Source: Branchinecta lynchi (Eukaryota; Arthropoda; Branchiopoda; Anostraca; Branchinectidae). From it: DNA of 64,000 bases. A program made the translations under genes and the position numbers. Shown piece by piece: positions 12,066 through 23,639 of the stretch (position 1 is the first letter of the stretch; every line of letters starts with the position of its first letter). The notes below the pieces were generated by a model. The model made no database searches, had not been told where the DNA came from, and was given only the letters and a program-made list of their open reading frames with translations. The stretch lies in the NCBI GenBank assembly GCA_023053575.1, contig JAKZAP010000004.1, forward strand, positions 5,437,572-5,501,571. The letters are read 5' to 3'.

Positions 12066-13689
12066 CTTAGCAACATAAAGCCAAAGGTGGTGGATTCAAA
12101 TCCCATCCGAGAAGCCTGTTTTCACTTTACTATTTCGAGCATTAAAGCTCTTAGCATTTCTCGAAATTCCAGCAAAATCACTGGAAACAGATCAATGCTT
12201 GGAGCGAGTTCCGGAACTTCAATAGCACGGCTGTCGCTTCCAGTTCGGTACGATCAAGTTAAGCTTAACCTAATAGAATAATCGGATTGGCGAAACATCC
12301 GCCGATTTTAGAGAACAAAGCCTGATCGGATCGTACCTAATGGACTGGAACAGAATTACTAAAAGCTTGATATATTACAGAAGATCGGATTCCGACATTG
12401 TAACCCTCACTGACGCGGCAACCAGACTCTGTGTGTGCGGGGGGGGGGGGGGGCAAACTTTATATGCAAATGTGTCAAACTTATTGTGTCTTGTTTTTCC
12501 TTTATCTTTTTCTTTCGCACGCGAAATCGATACCAGTATTTACTCCACCGTATTTACTCACTAAGTGGCTTGTATATTCAAACTCCTCTAAAAAGCTTTC
12601 CTCGAATAAAAAAGGTCTATGGATAGCCTGAACGAGGAGGGAATTCAAAATTGTGGCAAATTTGGAATTTCCTGGTTTTAAATCTCTAAATCATGATTCA
12701 TTATTTTCTTCCATTTTTTTTTACAATTCAAGGTCTTTTTATCGCCCAAATCGGAGTCAATAGGCTTGATTGTTTCGAACAGTGACACATTGTCCGATAT
12801 TTATTCCATGGCATAAACGCGTGCTTGTCCTGTGGGGGCGAACCCCCATAAAGAAGCTAACGAGCATGTATCCCTGGGCCCCCACTGATCGATTTATACG
12901 TATTGTTGTAAATTAAAGAACACGGTAACTAGAGCCCCTCAAGACACGAATGAGTTGGGGGGGGGGGGGCGCACCTTGCCTTGCGGCGAGCTAAAGCCAT
13001 GAGTCTTTCTGTCTGTCTGTCTGTCTTTCACAGATCTATATCTCTCCGATAGGACGGAGAACTGGTCACCATGATTTCATTAAATTCTAATGTTTTCGTC
13101 ATTTTGTTAATCCGGCGAGGAATTAAATTTGTTTTTATTAGAAATATCGAGAAAAAACTTAGTCTCCCGACACGTAAAACGCTGTGTTAGCTTCGGTCAG
13201 GTATTTCTGCCAAACTTTAGTCTATCTTTGAAGTTAACCGAAAAGGGCTGACATAGGACAGTTTTTTCACTTTTTCACTTAAATAGGCTGAGGACCCGAT
13301 GAAAATGTGTTACTTCGTTGAACCGCTATTCAAGAATAATCGATATTCGAATACTCGACTTTCACTATCGGATCTGCGACGATGCTTGACGAAAGCAATT
13401 GACGAAAAATAAAGTGTTCACGCAGTGAGCAGGGATCACCTAGCTTACCACTGGACAATGAGAAGCTACATTTGTGGTGAGATTTAAATTCCCCGCGTCA
13501 TAATAGAACTTTCCGTTGTGAGGACGGCTATTTTGAACCTTATACTAGAGCATATAGTGAAAAATAATCCATTAACACCATCCAAATAATTCAGTATATT
13601 CAGTTAAATGATCCAAAATATGTTGGCTTTTCAGTGATGCTTTAACCTAACTTGGTTTACGATTGGATACCTCTCTTGATTCGTGGTTA
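12066..13689. other. Intronic sequence with homopolymers and a (TCTG)n tract
   Basis: G runs at 12439-12454 and 12957-12970 and a short (CTGT)n run at 13008-13027 are visible. A short GGGGGCGAACCCCC hairpin is near 12835. No gene recognised. Confidence 0.35.
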
Positions 13690-14025
13690 AAATCTTTTCA
13701 TCCATTCTCATTTCCGAGATTCTGCATTTCATAGGTGAATTCTATCCCCTCTTCCCTATTCTCATTGTACTCAGTTCGTGTTCGTCTCTTAACGTGGTGT
13801 GTTGAGCTCCCGATCATTATGTTCGAGAGAAGCTTATTTGTCTGAAGATCGCGAAGATCAGTATCAAAGATGTAAACCATAATTAAAAGATTTGTCGAAC
13901 CTATTATGCTAATTCCCTCTAGTTTCACAATCTGTACATTAATTCTTGTTCCCAAGATTTTGCATTTCATAGGTGTATTCTACCCCCCCCCCCTTCCTAC
14001 TGGCGGTGAAATCATTAGTGTTTGT
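13690..14025. repeat. Short two-copy tandem repeat (~237 bp)
   Basis: TTCTGCATTTCATAGGTGAA and TTTTGCATTTCATAGGTGTA, each followed by TTCTA(T/C)CCCC, recur at about 13720 and 13957. Nothing coding was seen. Confidence 0.45.
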
Positions 14026-14029
14026 CTCT

Positions 14030-14165
14030 TTAAAGTTTAACTGAAAAACCAGCTTACTTTTGAAAATTCGTTTTAAATAGATTGAATTATTTTGACTTTC
14101 TTGGGGGATCTTCAATTTGTCCACAATAGGCTCTAGTAGGGACGTTAAGAATATGGACAAGACCG
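14030..14165 (-). repeat. Family I partial copy
   Basis: TCTTTAAAGTTTAACTGAAA and CTCTAGTAGGGACGTTAAGA match the 5' part of 61083-61570. Confidence 0.5.
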
Positions 14166-14815
14166 AGGACAATTTCGTAATTATTGAATTCTTCCAATTT
14201 TGTTTTTAATTTTCAGTTTCTTGTTGATTTTCCGCACTGCTCTGGTTTTCTTGGTTGTTTATCTTCGTCCTCGTTTTGGCATTTTTCCTCGACATTTTCT
14301 GTCTGCGCTGAAGAAGGGAGCGGTTGTCCTCCCGAAATATTCGCATTTTATGGCAGGATACTCCGTTGGCCTACAGAAACCCCAATTTCGTTGGTTTCTT
14401 CGTTGATTTTTTGTGATTGGACACGACCCGCTTTACAATTATATAGTACACAGAGATTTACACACACCACATATAAATATTAGAGTACATAGCTGAAGAA
14501 CCAGCGATTACTCTTCCGGGTACGAAGTAAGGAGAGAAATCGAGGTCAACCAAGATCACCTGGCTCAATTGGAGAAACACCAAAGAGGTTAGTTCGGGAA
14601 AATGCAGAAAGAAAGAACTAGTTTTTGGGATGAGAGGGGTGGCTTGAGCCTAGAGAGGTACTGCTAGTATAGTCTGGGATGATCCACCTCAAGACCCGGA
14701 ACTCGCCAAGTTTGGATATTGGCTTTAGGATATTTCTTTTTTTTATTGCTGTGCGGGGAGGAAACAAAAAAAAGCGGCTCGACGACCCCATCACATGAAA
14801 TAATCAATGTCTTGT

Positions 14816-15890
14816 TCCGTTTTGGGATCCTAAAAAGTAAGTGGCGGGATACCTATAACACCGCAAAAATTGTCCATTCGTCCATCTGTCCGGCTGTGCG
14901 CACTATAACCTCGATGGGAATGAGAAATTTTGATGAAACTTGGTGTGAGGATTCTTTGGCTCAAGAGTAAGGTTGAGTTCGTAGTTGGGCTCTGTAGCCC
15001 TACGTTTAGGGGTGCGGGGAGGGGGTTTTAAATTAAGGGGAAAATGAAATATTTTTAAACAAATAATGTAATAGTCGATTATGGGGTAAGAAGAAATGCT
15101 GAAGACGGTGGTAAAAAACATTTTGTAATCAGACAAGTAGTTAGCTCGGATTCCGGCCAAAGCCGGAAAGTTTGTTGAAAGTAAAAGTTTTATTTGAAGT
15201 TGATTAGATGTTTGATTTAGGGGTAGGAAGACATGCTGAACACGAAGAGGAAAACCATTTTTTAGCCAGACAAGTAGTTAGCCCAGAATCCGGCCAAAAC
15301 CGGAAAGTCTGTTAAAAGTAAAATTTTTATTTGAAGTTGATTAGATGTTCGATTCAGGGGTAGGAAGAAATGCTGAACACGACGGTGAAAACCATTTTCT
15401 CGCCGGGAAAGTAGTTCGCCCGGAATTCGGCCCAAACCGGAAAGTTTGTTAAAAGTAAAAGTTGTATTTGAAGTTGATTAGATGTTCGACTTAGGGGGTA
15501 AGAAAACATACTGAACGCTTATGTGAAAAGTATTTTCTACCCGGACAAACTGTTCACCCGGAATCAGGCCAAAACCGGAAAATTTGATAAAAGCAAAAGT
15601 TTTATCTGAAGTTGGATGACAGATTTAGGGGGTAAGAAGAGACGCTGAATCTGCACATGACAATCTTTTTTTTACTGGAACATGTAGTTCGTTCAGAATC
15701 CGGTTGAATACCCGATTTTTTTTTATAAGTTAAAGTTTTACTTGCAGTTGATTAGATGTTCTTTATTCGTATAAGGAGATACGCTGAATTCGTTTCTGAC
15801 TTTTTTTTTCTGGACAAGAATGGTAGTTCGCATTTGTCTGGATCAAATATTAGATTTTTGGGATCCCATCAAAACCTTTGGTCTTGTTTC
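14816..15890 (-). repeat. Family E element, near-complete minus copy
   Basis: GGGATCCTAAAA at 14823 and TTTTTGGGATCCCATC near 15857 mark the two ends. The interior has five to six ~140-bp units with CCGGAATTCGGCCCAAACCG and TTGAAGTTGATTAGATGTTC on the plus strand, that is, the reverse of the copy at 52592. Confidence 0.8.
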
Positions 15891-16269
15891 GCAAGTTTTC
15901 TTTTGAAAACTAAAAAAGATCTTTGTTGACAAATAGTTTTCGGTAATTTGATGCGCAGGTGACCTGTTGTCAGATATTAAGACAGATTATTGGTATATGA
16001 GTATGTTGAATGTTGATTATGATGAAGAATAAGCAACTGATTGATTTAGTTTCTTTCTAGCTTCAAATTCTCGATAGCCTACCATACGATTATGTCATGG
16101 CTGAGGTCTTGTCCAACTTTGACAGGAACGTATAGCATTGGGTGGTATTATAGATACGAAGATCGGACTAAGAACTGAAACCACATGTCTGGATATGGAC
16201 TTTAAGCTACTTGTTATAACAGGGAGGAACAGTAAAGGCGACTCAATGACACCAACGATCAAACCAACC
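15891..16269. other. Intronic sequence, nothing recognised
   Basis: No repeat family or exon was recognised here. Confidence 0.3.
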
Positions 16270-16687
16270 ACAATTTATAGCAACACTGAACCATTACGAC
16301 GTAGTAAATAGTTAACCACCAACAATGCAGTGAGCCAAATGCTACCACCCTCAAAGCATGAGTGCGTGAACACATACCACCCAACACCAAAAGAGAAGAA
16401 GAATGAAAGCGATTTGCAAAAAACGGTGAAAAAACTAACCAAACAAAACTGAGGGATGCTAACTGCTTGGTGCATCAACTGTGAGGTATCACCCAGCAAT
16501 TTGCGCTGAAAAGTAAAACCAAATTAAGCAAAGTAAAATGGAGCCTTGAAATCCTTGAAACAGGCCAATTATATGTTCAGTTACAGGACAGAACACATTA
16601 ATTTGTTGAACTGCATGATTAACCTACTCCATTAAAATCACCCAGCATTGTGCGCTGAAAAGCAAAACGAAACTAAAAAAAGAAGCA
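16270..16687. repeat. ~153-bp tandem repeat (left part)
   Basis: CACCCAGCAATTTGCGCTGA recurs about 153 bp later as CACCCAGCATTGTGCGCTGA, with GGCCAATTATATGTTCAGTT between. The same units continue at 20817-21720 beyond the inserted family B element. Confidence 0.65.
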
Positions 16688-17559
16688 AACAAGAGCTACG
16701 AGCTCATATGGCACTTGTACGAGTAGGCTGTACAAGAAAGTAGATGAGAACCTCACAAAATACACCCGCCATCCAAAAATGCGGTTCGGAAATAGAAATA
16801 GGATATTTAGTTTCACTCAATTCTGAGCAGTTCCGGCATCGTCTCGATTGTCTGCAGCAAATGCACATGACTGTTCAAACTTTCATCCCAATAAATCCAT
16901 TTGTTTGATCCCTAGACGTGCTACACGATTTCCGGTACTCACTCTATCTCCACCTACCGTGGCCGAATAAGTTCCATCCCGATCGCTGCACTCTAAGCGT
17001 TTGTCAAGATTTCTGGTTCCCTCCACCAGCTCCCCCCCCCCCCCAGTGACATCGGATCCGGTCCGGATTTAAAGTGGGACGTCTGAGACACGAGGTCATG
17101 CTAAATATCAACTTTCATCAAGATCCGACCAACCGTTCGCAAGTTAAAAATACCTCAATTTTGGCTTCCCCGTCCCTCCACCCCCACCCACCCCCCCAGA
17201 TGGTCAGATAGGGGAAGTGACTATTTCCTATTTAATCTGGTCGGGTCCTTAGCATGCTTGCCAATTTTCATTGTCCTAGCACATCAGGAAGCATCGAACT
17301 CGCGGGATCACTAGAAATTAGAACTCCCCCCCCAACTCCCCCAAAGTGAGCGGATCCGTTCCGGTTATGTCAGTCAGGTATCTAGGACTTGTGCTTGTTC
17401 TTTCTACCAAGTTTCATCCGGATCTCTCCACTCTGAGCGTTTTTCAAGATTTCCGGTTTCCCCTTCCAACTCCCCCCAATGTCACCGGCGTCTGAGAAAT
17501 GAGGTCCTTCCATATATCAAGTTTCGTTCGAGGGGTTGCTCTCTCTCCGCCACCGGTGT

Positions 17560-17775
17560 ACACCTCGACACGGCACCGACACGGCACCGGCACGGCCCCG
17601 GCACGGCAAAGGCACGGCAATGGCGCAACACCGCGGCACCAGCTCGGCACCAGCTCGGCACCGGCTCGGCACCGCACGGCACCGGCTCGGCACCGCACGG
17701 CACCGGCACGGCACCGTACGGCACCGGCACGGCACCGTACGGCACCGGCACGGCACCGGCACGGCACCGGCGCGC
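17560..17775 (+). repeat. CGGCAC minisatellite, subterminal
   Basis: A run of CGGCACCGGCACGGCAC-type 6-11-bp units gives several spurious open frames in both directions with Arg/Ala/Val/Pro repeats. A shorter array of the same units, in the same orientation, lies at 19806-19915 near the other end of the transposon. Confidence 0.85.
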
Positions 17776-17989
17776 CTCTAGCACGATACGCCGGCCACGG
17801 ACAAATTTTCTGCAGAATACTCTTCGCCATCTGGTATCTGGTATCTGGCGCCCAATAACGAAGGTACTTGAATAAAAGAATTATTGAAAACATGCAACCG
17901 AAGAAGAAGCTGAACTAGATATGAGGAGATGCTGTTGACCAAATGCGCAAAGTGGTCAACCATGGTTTGGTACTGGTGCTTGGCGATAC

Positions 17990-18605
17990 TTGGATTTTTC
18001 GATATATCGATATTTTCACTTTCGATATTAGATAATCGATATATCGATATTTCCGCTTTCGATATTCAACAATCGATATATCGATATTTCACTTTCGATA
18101 TTCGATAATCGATATATCGATATTGATATTTGCTTACCATGCTTCGTTTCGCCAAAAGCTAAGAACCAAATTTTCATTAAATAGCATCTTGGATCATTTC
18201 AAACTCAGAATAAATGAGAAATGAATTAGGGAAAACATATTGTCCAATTTCGGATATATAAGTGTAGGTTAGTTCGGATTATTTACAATAATTACGATGA
18301 ACAAATATCGTTTTCGATAGCGATATTTACGTTTCGATATCGATATTTGGTGCGATATATCGATCGATCGATATCCGATATATCGCATACTGGATCATCT
18401 CGAACTCCGGATAAATAAGAAAGGAATTGCGGAATACACATTGCTCCAATTTCGTATATATAAGTGTGGGTTATGTTGGATTAATTGCAATCTTTACGAA
18501 TGAACAAATATCGTTATCGATATCGATATTTACTTTCGATATCGATATTTTGTCCGATACATGGATATATCGTTATCGGTATCGAATATCGCCCAAAACT
18601 TGAGT
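17990..18605. repeat. ATCGATAT-rich tandem repeat
   Basis: Clusters of TATCGATATATCGATA-like palindromic units flank a ~230-240-bp spacer (GGATCATTTCAAACTCAGAA and a second version GGATCATCTCGAACTCCGG), so the block is a tandem duplication. A related block in inverted order is at 11275-11535. Confidence 0.75.
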
Positions 18606-18639
18606 CAGCTTCAGTATATTTTGCTTCTGGTGAAGGTAA

Positions 18640-19695
18640 TTCAGTGGCGACCAATCTTTTTTTCATATTTGTAGAGTGTGCTAAGAATGATACTTGGCAG
18701 GCATATTTAACTTGGAAAAAGTCAATTTCCCCATCAGACACTCTGGGAGTGCAATAGAGGTATGCTTATTTGAACGTTCGTGCTTCGAACTTTGCCATTT
18801 TCATGCACTTGCTGTGGCTAAATATATGTACCAGTTAGCCTAAGTAGGTAGTCAAGGAAGGAAAAGATTGGTTCATAAATTCTTTTATAGAGCCAACCAC
18901 ATTCCTTAAAGTACTCATCATAACCACAAAGTACAGAAAATACTTTGGAGCAAAACATATATTTTCATGATCCCCATGAGCCCATGATTATTTGTGAAAC
19001 AAGGGTTTTGCTTCAAAATGAATTTCCAGCTCCCTTAAAGGACCCCTCGCACTAATCACTCTTCAACTTACAGTATTTTAAAGTATTTGAATACTTTAAC
19101 TATGCTGTGCTTTCAATAAATAACTAACTGTTTTGGCTGTTTTAAGCCTTTTCCGAGACCCGTTGACTTCTAGCGAAACAGGGAAACAATTTGCATAACC
19201 GATTTTCCTGATGGAAAAAATTCTCGCAGACAACCGTCGCGCAACCGTCTCGAACCGTCGACAGCGTGATACACATCGAAGGTAGCAAAACACGGCAAGT
19301 GAGAAAATCAGCGAGGTTTTGTTAGAGGGGTTAGAATGTACCGCACGAAACGTGGGTCTCCGGGTTTACAAATATATGTAATGATTACGGAAGTAGGTTG
19401 CATTAGTATTATAGGTTGCATTAGTTTGAGCAAAATATACAACTACGTGATCCCCATGAGCCCATAGTCACTTTTGCCTAAAGGGTTTTGCTTTCACATG
19501 AATTTCTAGTGCCCTTAAAGTGCAAAAATAAAATACTTCTCACCAGATCATTCTCTTGATTTCCAAGGGCCCACAATCATTCTTATTTCAAGGGTATGGC
19601 TTATAATTAAACACAAGAAACCCAAGAATTTACAAATTCCTAAATTTCATCCTCTGACCCAGCCTTGCAAGTACCATATGAGCTGCTAGCTCTTG
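18640..19695 (-). repeat. Family B fragment in minus orientation, nested
   Basis: The family 5' end reads out on the minus strand at 19660-19695 (CAAGAGCTAGCAGCTCATAT). Internal blocks with GATCCCCATGAGCCCA and AGTGCCCTTAAAG correspond to the compact copy at 58737. ACTTGGCAGGCATATTTAAC near 18690 is the family B 3' region. A family D element interrupts it at about 19037-19440. All lie inside the transposon at 17529-19951. Confidence 0.6.
19037..19440. repeat. Family D MITE-like element
   Basis: Shares GACCCCTCGCACTA, GTTTTGGCTGTTTTAAGCC, TTCTCGCAGACAACCGTCG, CGAAGGTAGCAAAACACGG and GGAAGTAGGTTGCATTAGT with the copy at 51036-51432. It interrupts a family B fragment. Confidence 0.7.
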
Positions 19696-20476
19696 TATTC
19701 AACACACATTGCCGACTTCATTCTCGGCCAATATCTGATGAAATTTGTTTACATGTACATCAGAAATCGTGCTTTATCACAATACTGTAATTTGAAGTAA
19801 AAAAACCGCGGCACCGGCTTGGCACCGGCTCGGCACCGGCACGGCACCGCGGCACCGGCTCGGCACCGGCACGGCACCGACAAGGCACCGGCTCGGCACC
19901 GCGGCACGCGCCACTTGGTGTACATCGTTTTTGGGAGTGAGCAACCCCTCGGTTTCGTTAACATCCGACGACCCGTTCGTAAGCTAAAATATTTAATTTT
20001 TCCAAATTTTTCCGGATTCCCCGTCCCTCCACTCCCCTCAAGACCCACCCCCAAGATTCATCGGATCCGGTCCGGACTCGAAATGAGACATCTGAGACAC
20101 GAGATCTTTCCAGATATCAAGTTTCATTAAGATCCGATCACCCGTTCGAAAGTGATGAATGTCCCTATTTTCCGGATTCCGCCCCCTCCCCCACGATGGT
20201 CGGATCGGGCAAGTGACTATTTCCAACTTAGTCTGGTCGGGTCCTTGATATGCCTGCGAAGTTTCATCGTCCTAGCTTGCGTGGAAGTGCCCAAACTATT
20301 ATTTATGTTTCTTGACTATGTCCAGGTTAATCAGGTCGTCAATCTTTTAACAATATATACTCCCGCATACGCTCCCTAATACATCCAATATTCCTGACAA
20401 GTTTCATTATCCTAACAATGTAATTTGTTTAGATTATCCACTTTGTTTCTAGTCCCGCATTCGCTATCTCATACAT

Positions 20477-20549
20477 GGACTCGTGGGTCAGTTGGTAGAG
20501 CGTTGGACTTGTAACTCAGAGGTTCCTGGTTCGCTCCCGCACTCGGGCA
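20477..20549 (+). pseudogene. tRNA-Thr-like sequence (TGT), degenerate or SINE head
   Basis: The sequence contains an A-box-like GTCAGTTGGTAGAGCG, an anticodon loop CTTGTAA (TGT) and a B-box-like GGTTCGCTCCC at tRNA spacing, followed shortly by an oligo-T run that could stop RNA polymerase III. The acceptor stem pairs at only three of seven positions and the anticodon and T stems have mismatches, so it is unlikely to make a working tRNA. It sits inside the 3' half of a family B repeat and may be a tRNA pseudogene or the start of a tRNA-derived SINE. Confidence 0.5.
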
Positions 20550-20816
20550 GCCCTTTTTTTTGCTACTTTTCGCTCCACTTTTGCTTTATAGTTTCCGGAC
20601 TCCCGGATCCGGGGAAAGTCGGATTGAAGAAATGATTAATTTTAAGTTGAGCTGGTCCGGTCCCTGATATGCCTGCCAAGTTTCATCGTCCTAGCTTATC
20701 TGGAAGTGCCCGAACTAGCAAAACCGGGACCGACAGACCGACAGACCGACAGACCGACTGACGGACAGAAATAACAATCGCTATATGGCACTTGAGTAAG
20801 CTCAAGTGCCATAAAA

Positions 20817-21720
20817 ATGCGAATCGGCCAATTTTATATCGAGTTACAGGACAGCCTACATCATTTTGTAAAATTGCATGATTAACCTTCTCGGGTAACC
20901 TTACTCAGCAATTTGAGCATCAAAAAAAAGCAAAAAAACAAAATAGCGAATGAAAATTCTTGAAGAGAACGAATGCGAGTCGGCCAATTTGTTGCAGCGT
21001 TTTGTTAAAGCATTGTCCTAATAGGTGTAATAAGGTGAATAGCGCTATACGCGATGTTTACGTCTTAATACACACGCCTGTTCAAATACAACCCAAGAGG
21101 TTCTTATCAATGCGGCTTCCGGTGTTGCCAATGTAATACAATTTTTCGAGCTCTAAAAATATCCGAAAAGGTTCTTGGTACTACTTGAAGTACACGAGTA
21201 CAATATAACGCAAACTATACTGTAAAAAAGCTATTAAAATAACGGATGGACAGCATTGATCCTCGAATTGACGAAAAGCCGTCGTAATAGAACAAAAACG
21301 TGTTTTTGTTAAGAAAAGTTGTTTATTTAGCTTCCAACAAAGTAGAACTGTTGTGCTTTCTTTGGCAACGCTGACGACGCTGCGCCTCTCCTCAGCCCGC
21401 TGGCGGAACCAACAAAGCGATCTGATTGGCCCTTCATAAGCAGAATAGGACGCTAGTCTATTCTCCTTATTCACCTTATTACAGCGCGCTCCGAGGAAAA
21501 GAGGAATCTGTAATAAGTCTTATACGCGGTAATACACCTTATTACACCTATTAGGACAAGGCTTAAGCTGCATGATGTAGCTGCTCGGTTAACAGTACGC
21601 ACCAATGTGAGCCTCACAATAAAACCAAAGTAAGCAGAGAAAACAACAACGGAGCAAATGAAAACCCCTGAACCGAACGGATGCTAATCGACTAATTTTA
21701 TGTCCAGTATTACCAATTAC
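20817..21720. repeat. ~153-bp tandem repeat (right part) hosting the TTAA MITE
   Basis: Units with TCGGCCAATTTTATATCGAG and GCATGATTAACCTTCTCG repeat at about 20822, 20992 and 21690. The MITE at 21009-21562 splits one unit. Confidence 0.65.
21009..21562. mobile_element. 554-bp MITE with TTAA target duplication
   Basis: Inverted ends share TTGTCCTAATAGGTGTAATA and AGGTG. TTAA flanks both sides (21005-21008 and 21563-21566). The host is a ~153-bp tandem repeat whose uninterrupted units at 16600 and 20870 read through the junction (TTGTTGAACTGCATGATTAA), giving an in-window empty site. TTAA duplication is typical of piggyBac and Kolobok transposases. The body carries no intact transposase. Confidence 0.85.
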
Positions 21721-22098
21721 AGAACAGCCTACTTTTTCTGCTACAAGCATGTAGGTCGAAACTTTGACAAATATTCAGTTCAACGGATTAATACAAGAAT
21801 CCCAAAATGGCGGTCTAGATTCCAGTGAGTTAACACGAGGAAGGTGAATCAATGGGACCCTGGTTCCGGATTTCATTTCCAAGACGGCTGAATCCCTTCA
21901 TTTTCCAACCCAATTTCGGATGTGTCAGAATGTGGAGGGAATAATGCTTTCATATCGAATCCGAGCCCAATTTACAGCTCCTGAACTCCTGAGTAGATTT
22001 TGTCGTCGAAAAAGAAATCAATTCCACAGGGGATTATAAACAACATGAAGACGAGTCCACGAGAAAGCTAGAATCGCTCGCTAATCATCTGTTCAAGG

Positions 22099-23594
22099 CA
22101 GTGGCGAAACTAGGGGGGGGGGGGGCAGCTTCCCCCACGAAAAATCCTGTCACTAAATTCCCGATGAAAAATTTATCTCAAAATAGTACTATGAAGTAGT
22201 ACGAAAAATTAGCATGCAGTACTAACGATGCTACTACATTCTTCTACTTCAAGGCTACCGTGTTACTGCATACTACTATATGCTACTATTAACAAGACCG
22301 GATGCTACTATGGCAGGACAGGATGCTACTGGATACTACTACATAAGATTGGAAAAGTTCTGTCGCTAAAACAGGAAACTTCCTGTTGGGAAATAGGTAC
22401 CGTTTGTCGGTACGGCACGCTTTAGCATTCCGTTTCTGGTACCGACAAAAGCTCTGTCGGTAAGCCAGGAAACTTCTTGTTGGAAAATCAGCAGCGTTTC
22501 TCGGTGCGGAGACGGTGCGTAGATTCAATTTGCGGTGCCGATAGGAGCTCTGACGAACAATTTCCTCATTTCGTTTCTGATACCGACGAAAGCTCTGTCG
22601 GTAAATCATGAAACTTGATGTAGGGAAATTGGCAACATCTGCGGTGCACGGATTTAGTTTTCAGTACCGGCAAGAGCTCTGATAAAACACTTTCCTAACA
22701 CCGTTTCTGATACCGACAGAAGCTCTGTCGGTAATCAGGAAGCTTCTTGTCTAGAAATCAGAATTTTTTGCCGGTGCGGAGATGATACCGACAAAAGCCT
22801 TGTCGGTATATCAAGCCGATGATCGTATCGAGACCCTGATATCTGTTGTTTTGCATTTTTCGGTATAATGACTGGGAAAAGTCTAGTCGGTAAAATGGGA
22901 ACTCTCTTTTTCGGTCTGTTTACATCGGGAATGGATACAAATCTTGTCGTCAAGTTATCATGTCGTCACTGGAGTATTCTCGTCAATAAATGTGAAAATG
23001 CACTAGCCAACCACTTCTTCATTCCTTTCTGTTCCTTGACGGTAAACCAACCATACCGGCAAATATGCTTCCTCGAACTGTTCTTCAGTGATTTTTCTGC
23101 TCCCACCCATAAACTGCCCTTTTGGGTTGATCTGGCTGTTCATCAATCCGAGAAATGGTCCACCTTATTCAGTGTCTTTTTCAAATTCCCGTCATTGATA
23201 CCCCCACCAACTCGGTCCACCAAGGTTGGATCAGGCCAGGGTATCTGAACAACACAACTAGGCCACATGGGCACAGTTTTGCCAAGTTTATCTCAATCGC
23301 TCAACCGATTTGGTCCCTAAGCGTTTAAGAAAATGTCCAGGACCCACCCTAATCCCCCCACAGCCCCACCATAATGGCAAGAAGAGGTTCGGACACATAC
23401 ATGGGCCAATGGCATATATTTTGCATCCGCGTCTACAATGCATCAAGCATCACTCGAACGGGCCATTTCCGAAAAATTTCCAGTGGGCCTACCGGTGGCC
23501 ACAGCGGCGCTTTTCCTCGGTAAATGAAAACTTGTCGGTAAAATCTGGACTTGCCCCCCCCCCCCCCCACGAAAATGGGCTAGTTTCGCCACTG
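22099..23594. mobile_element. hAT-type DNA transposon, non-autonomous
   Basis: Ends are CAGTGGCGAAACTAG and the exact inverse CTAGTTTCGCCACTG. The flanking 8-bp duplication is GTTCAAGG (22091-22098 and 23595-23602). The CAGTGGCG start and 8-bp duplication are hAT hallmarks. G and C homopolymers lie just inside the two ends. The interior, 1496 bp in total, holds a degenerate tandem array (22340-22910) built on GACAAAAGCTCTGTCGGTAA with steps of about 130-140 bp, followed by unique-looking sequence without a transposase frame. Confidence 0.92.
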
Positions 23595-23639
23595 GTTCAA
23601 GGCATTATGTCCTAATACACGAAAACTCTTGATCAATTT

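Larger units (their letters stand above)
17529..19951. mobile_element. DNA transposon with exact 8-bp target duplication
   Basis: The ends are CGAGGGGTTGCTC and its inverted copy GAGCAACCCCTCG (13/13), with a further match at GTGTACACC inward. The element is flanked on both sides by GTTTCGTT (17521-17528 and 19952-19959), and the flanking family B sequence becomes continuous when it is removed. Length is 2423 bp. An 8-bp duplication fits hAT or P-type transposases. No transposase frame remains. GGCACC-rich minisatellites lie just inside both ends (17575-17775 and 19806-19915), followed by an ATCGATAT-rich repeat and nested family B and D sequence. Confidence 0.88.
16688..20816 (+). repeat. 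Family B element split by a 2.4-kb DNA transposon
   Basis: The left end CAAGAGCTACGAGCTCATAT lies at 16690 and the right end hairpin TGGCACTTGAG...CTCAAGTGCCA ends near 20816. The body is ordinary family B sequence up to 17528 and again from 19952, split exactly by the transposon at 17529-19951 with its 8-bp duplication. The element itself sits in a ~153-bp tandem repeat region (16270-16687 and 20817-21720). Confidence 0.8.

Noticed and set aside
12061..12120. B-box-like GGATTCAAATCCC suggesting a tRNA
   Set aside because: No A box, acceptor pairing or anticodon arm at the right spacing.
17444..17893. Long overlapping open frames on both strands with Arg/Cys/Ala/Val repeats
   Set aside because: They are produced by the CGGCAC minisatellite, which lacks stops in most frames. 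Codon content and domains do not support a protein.
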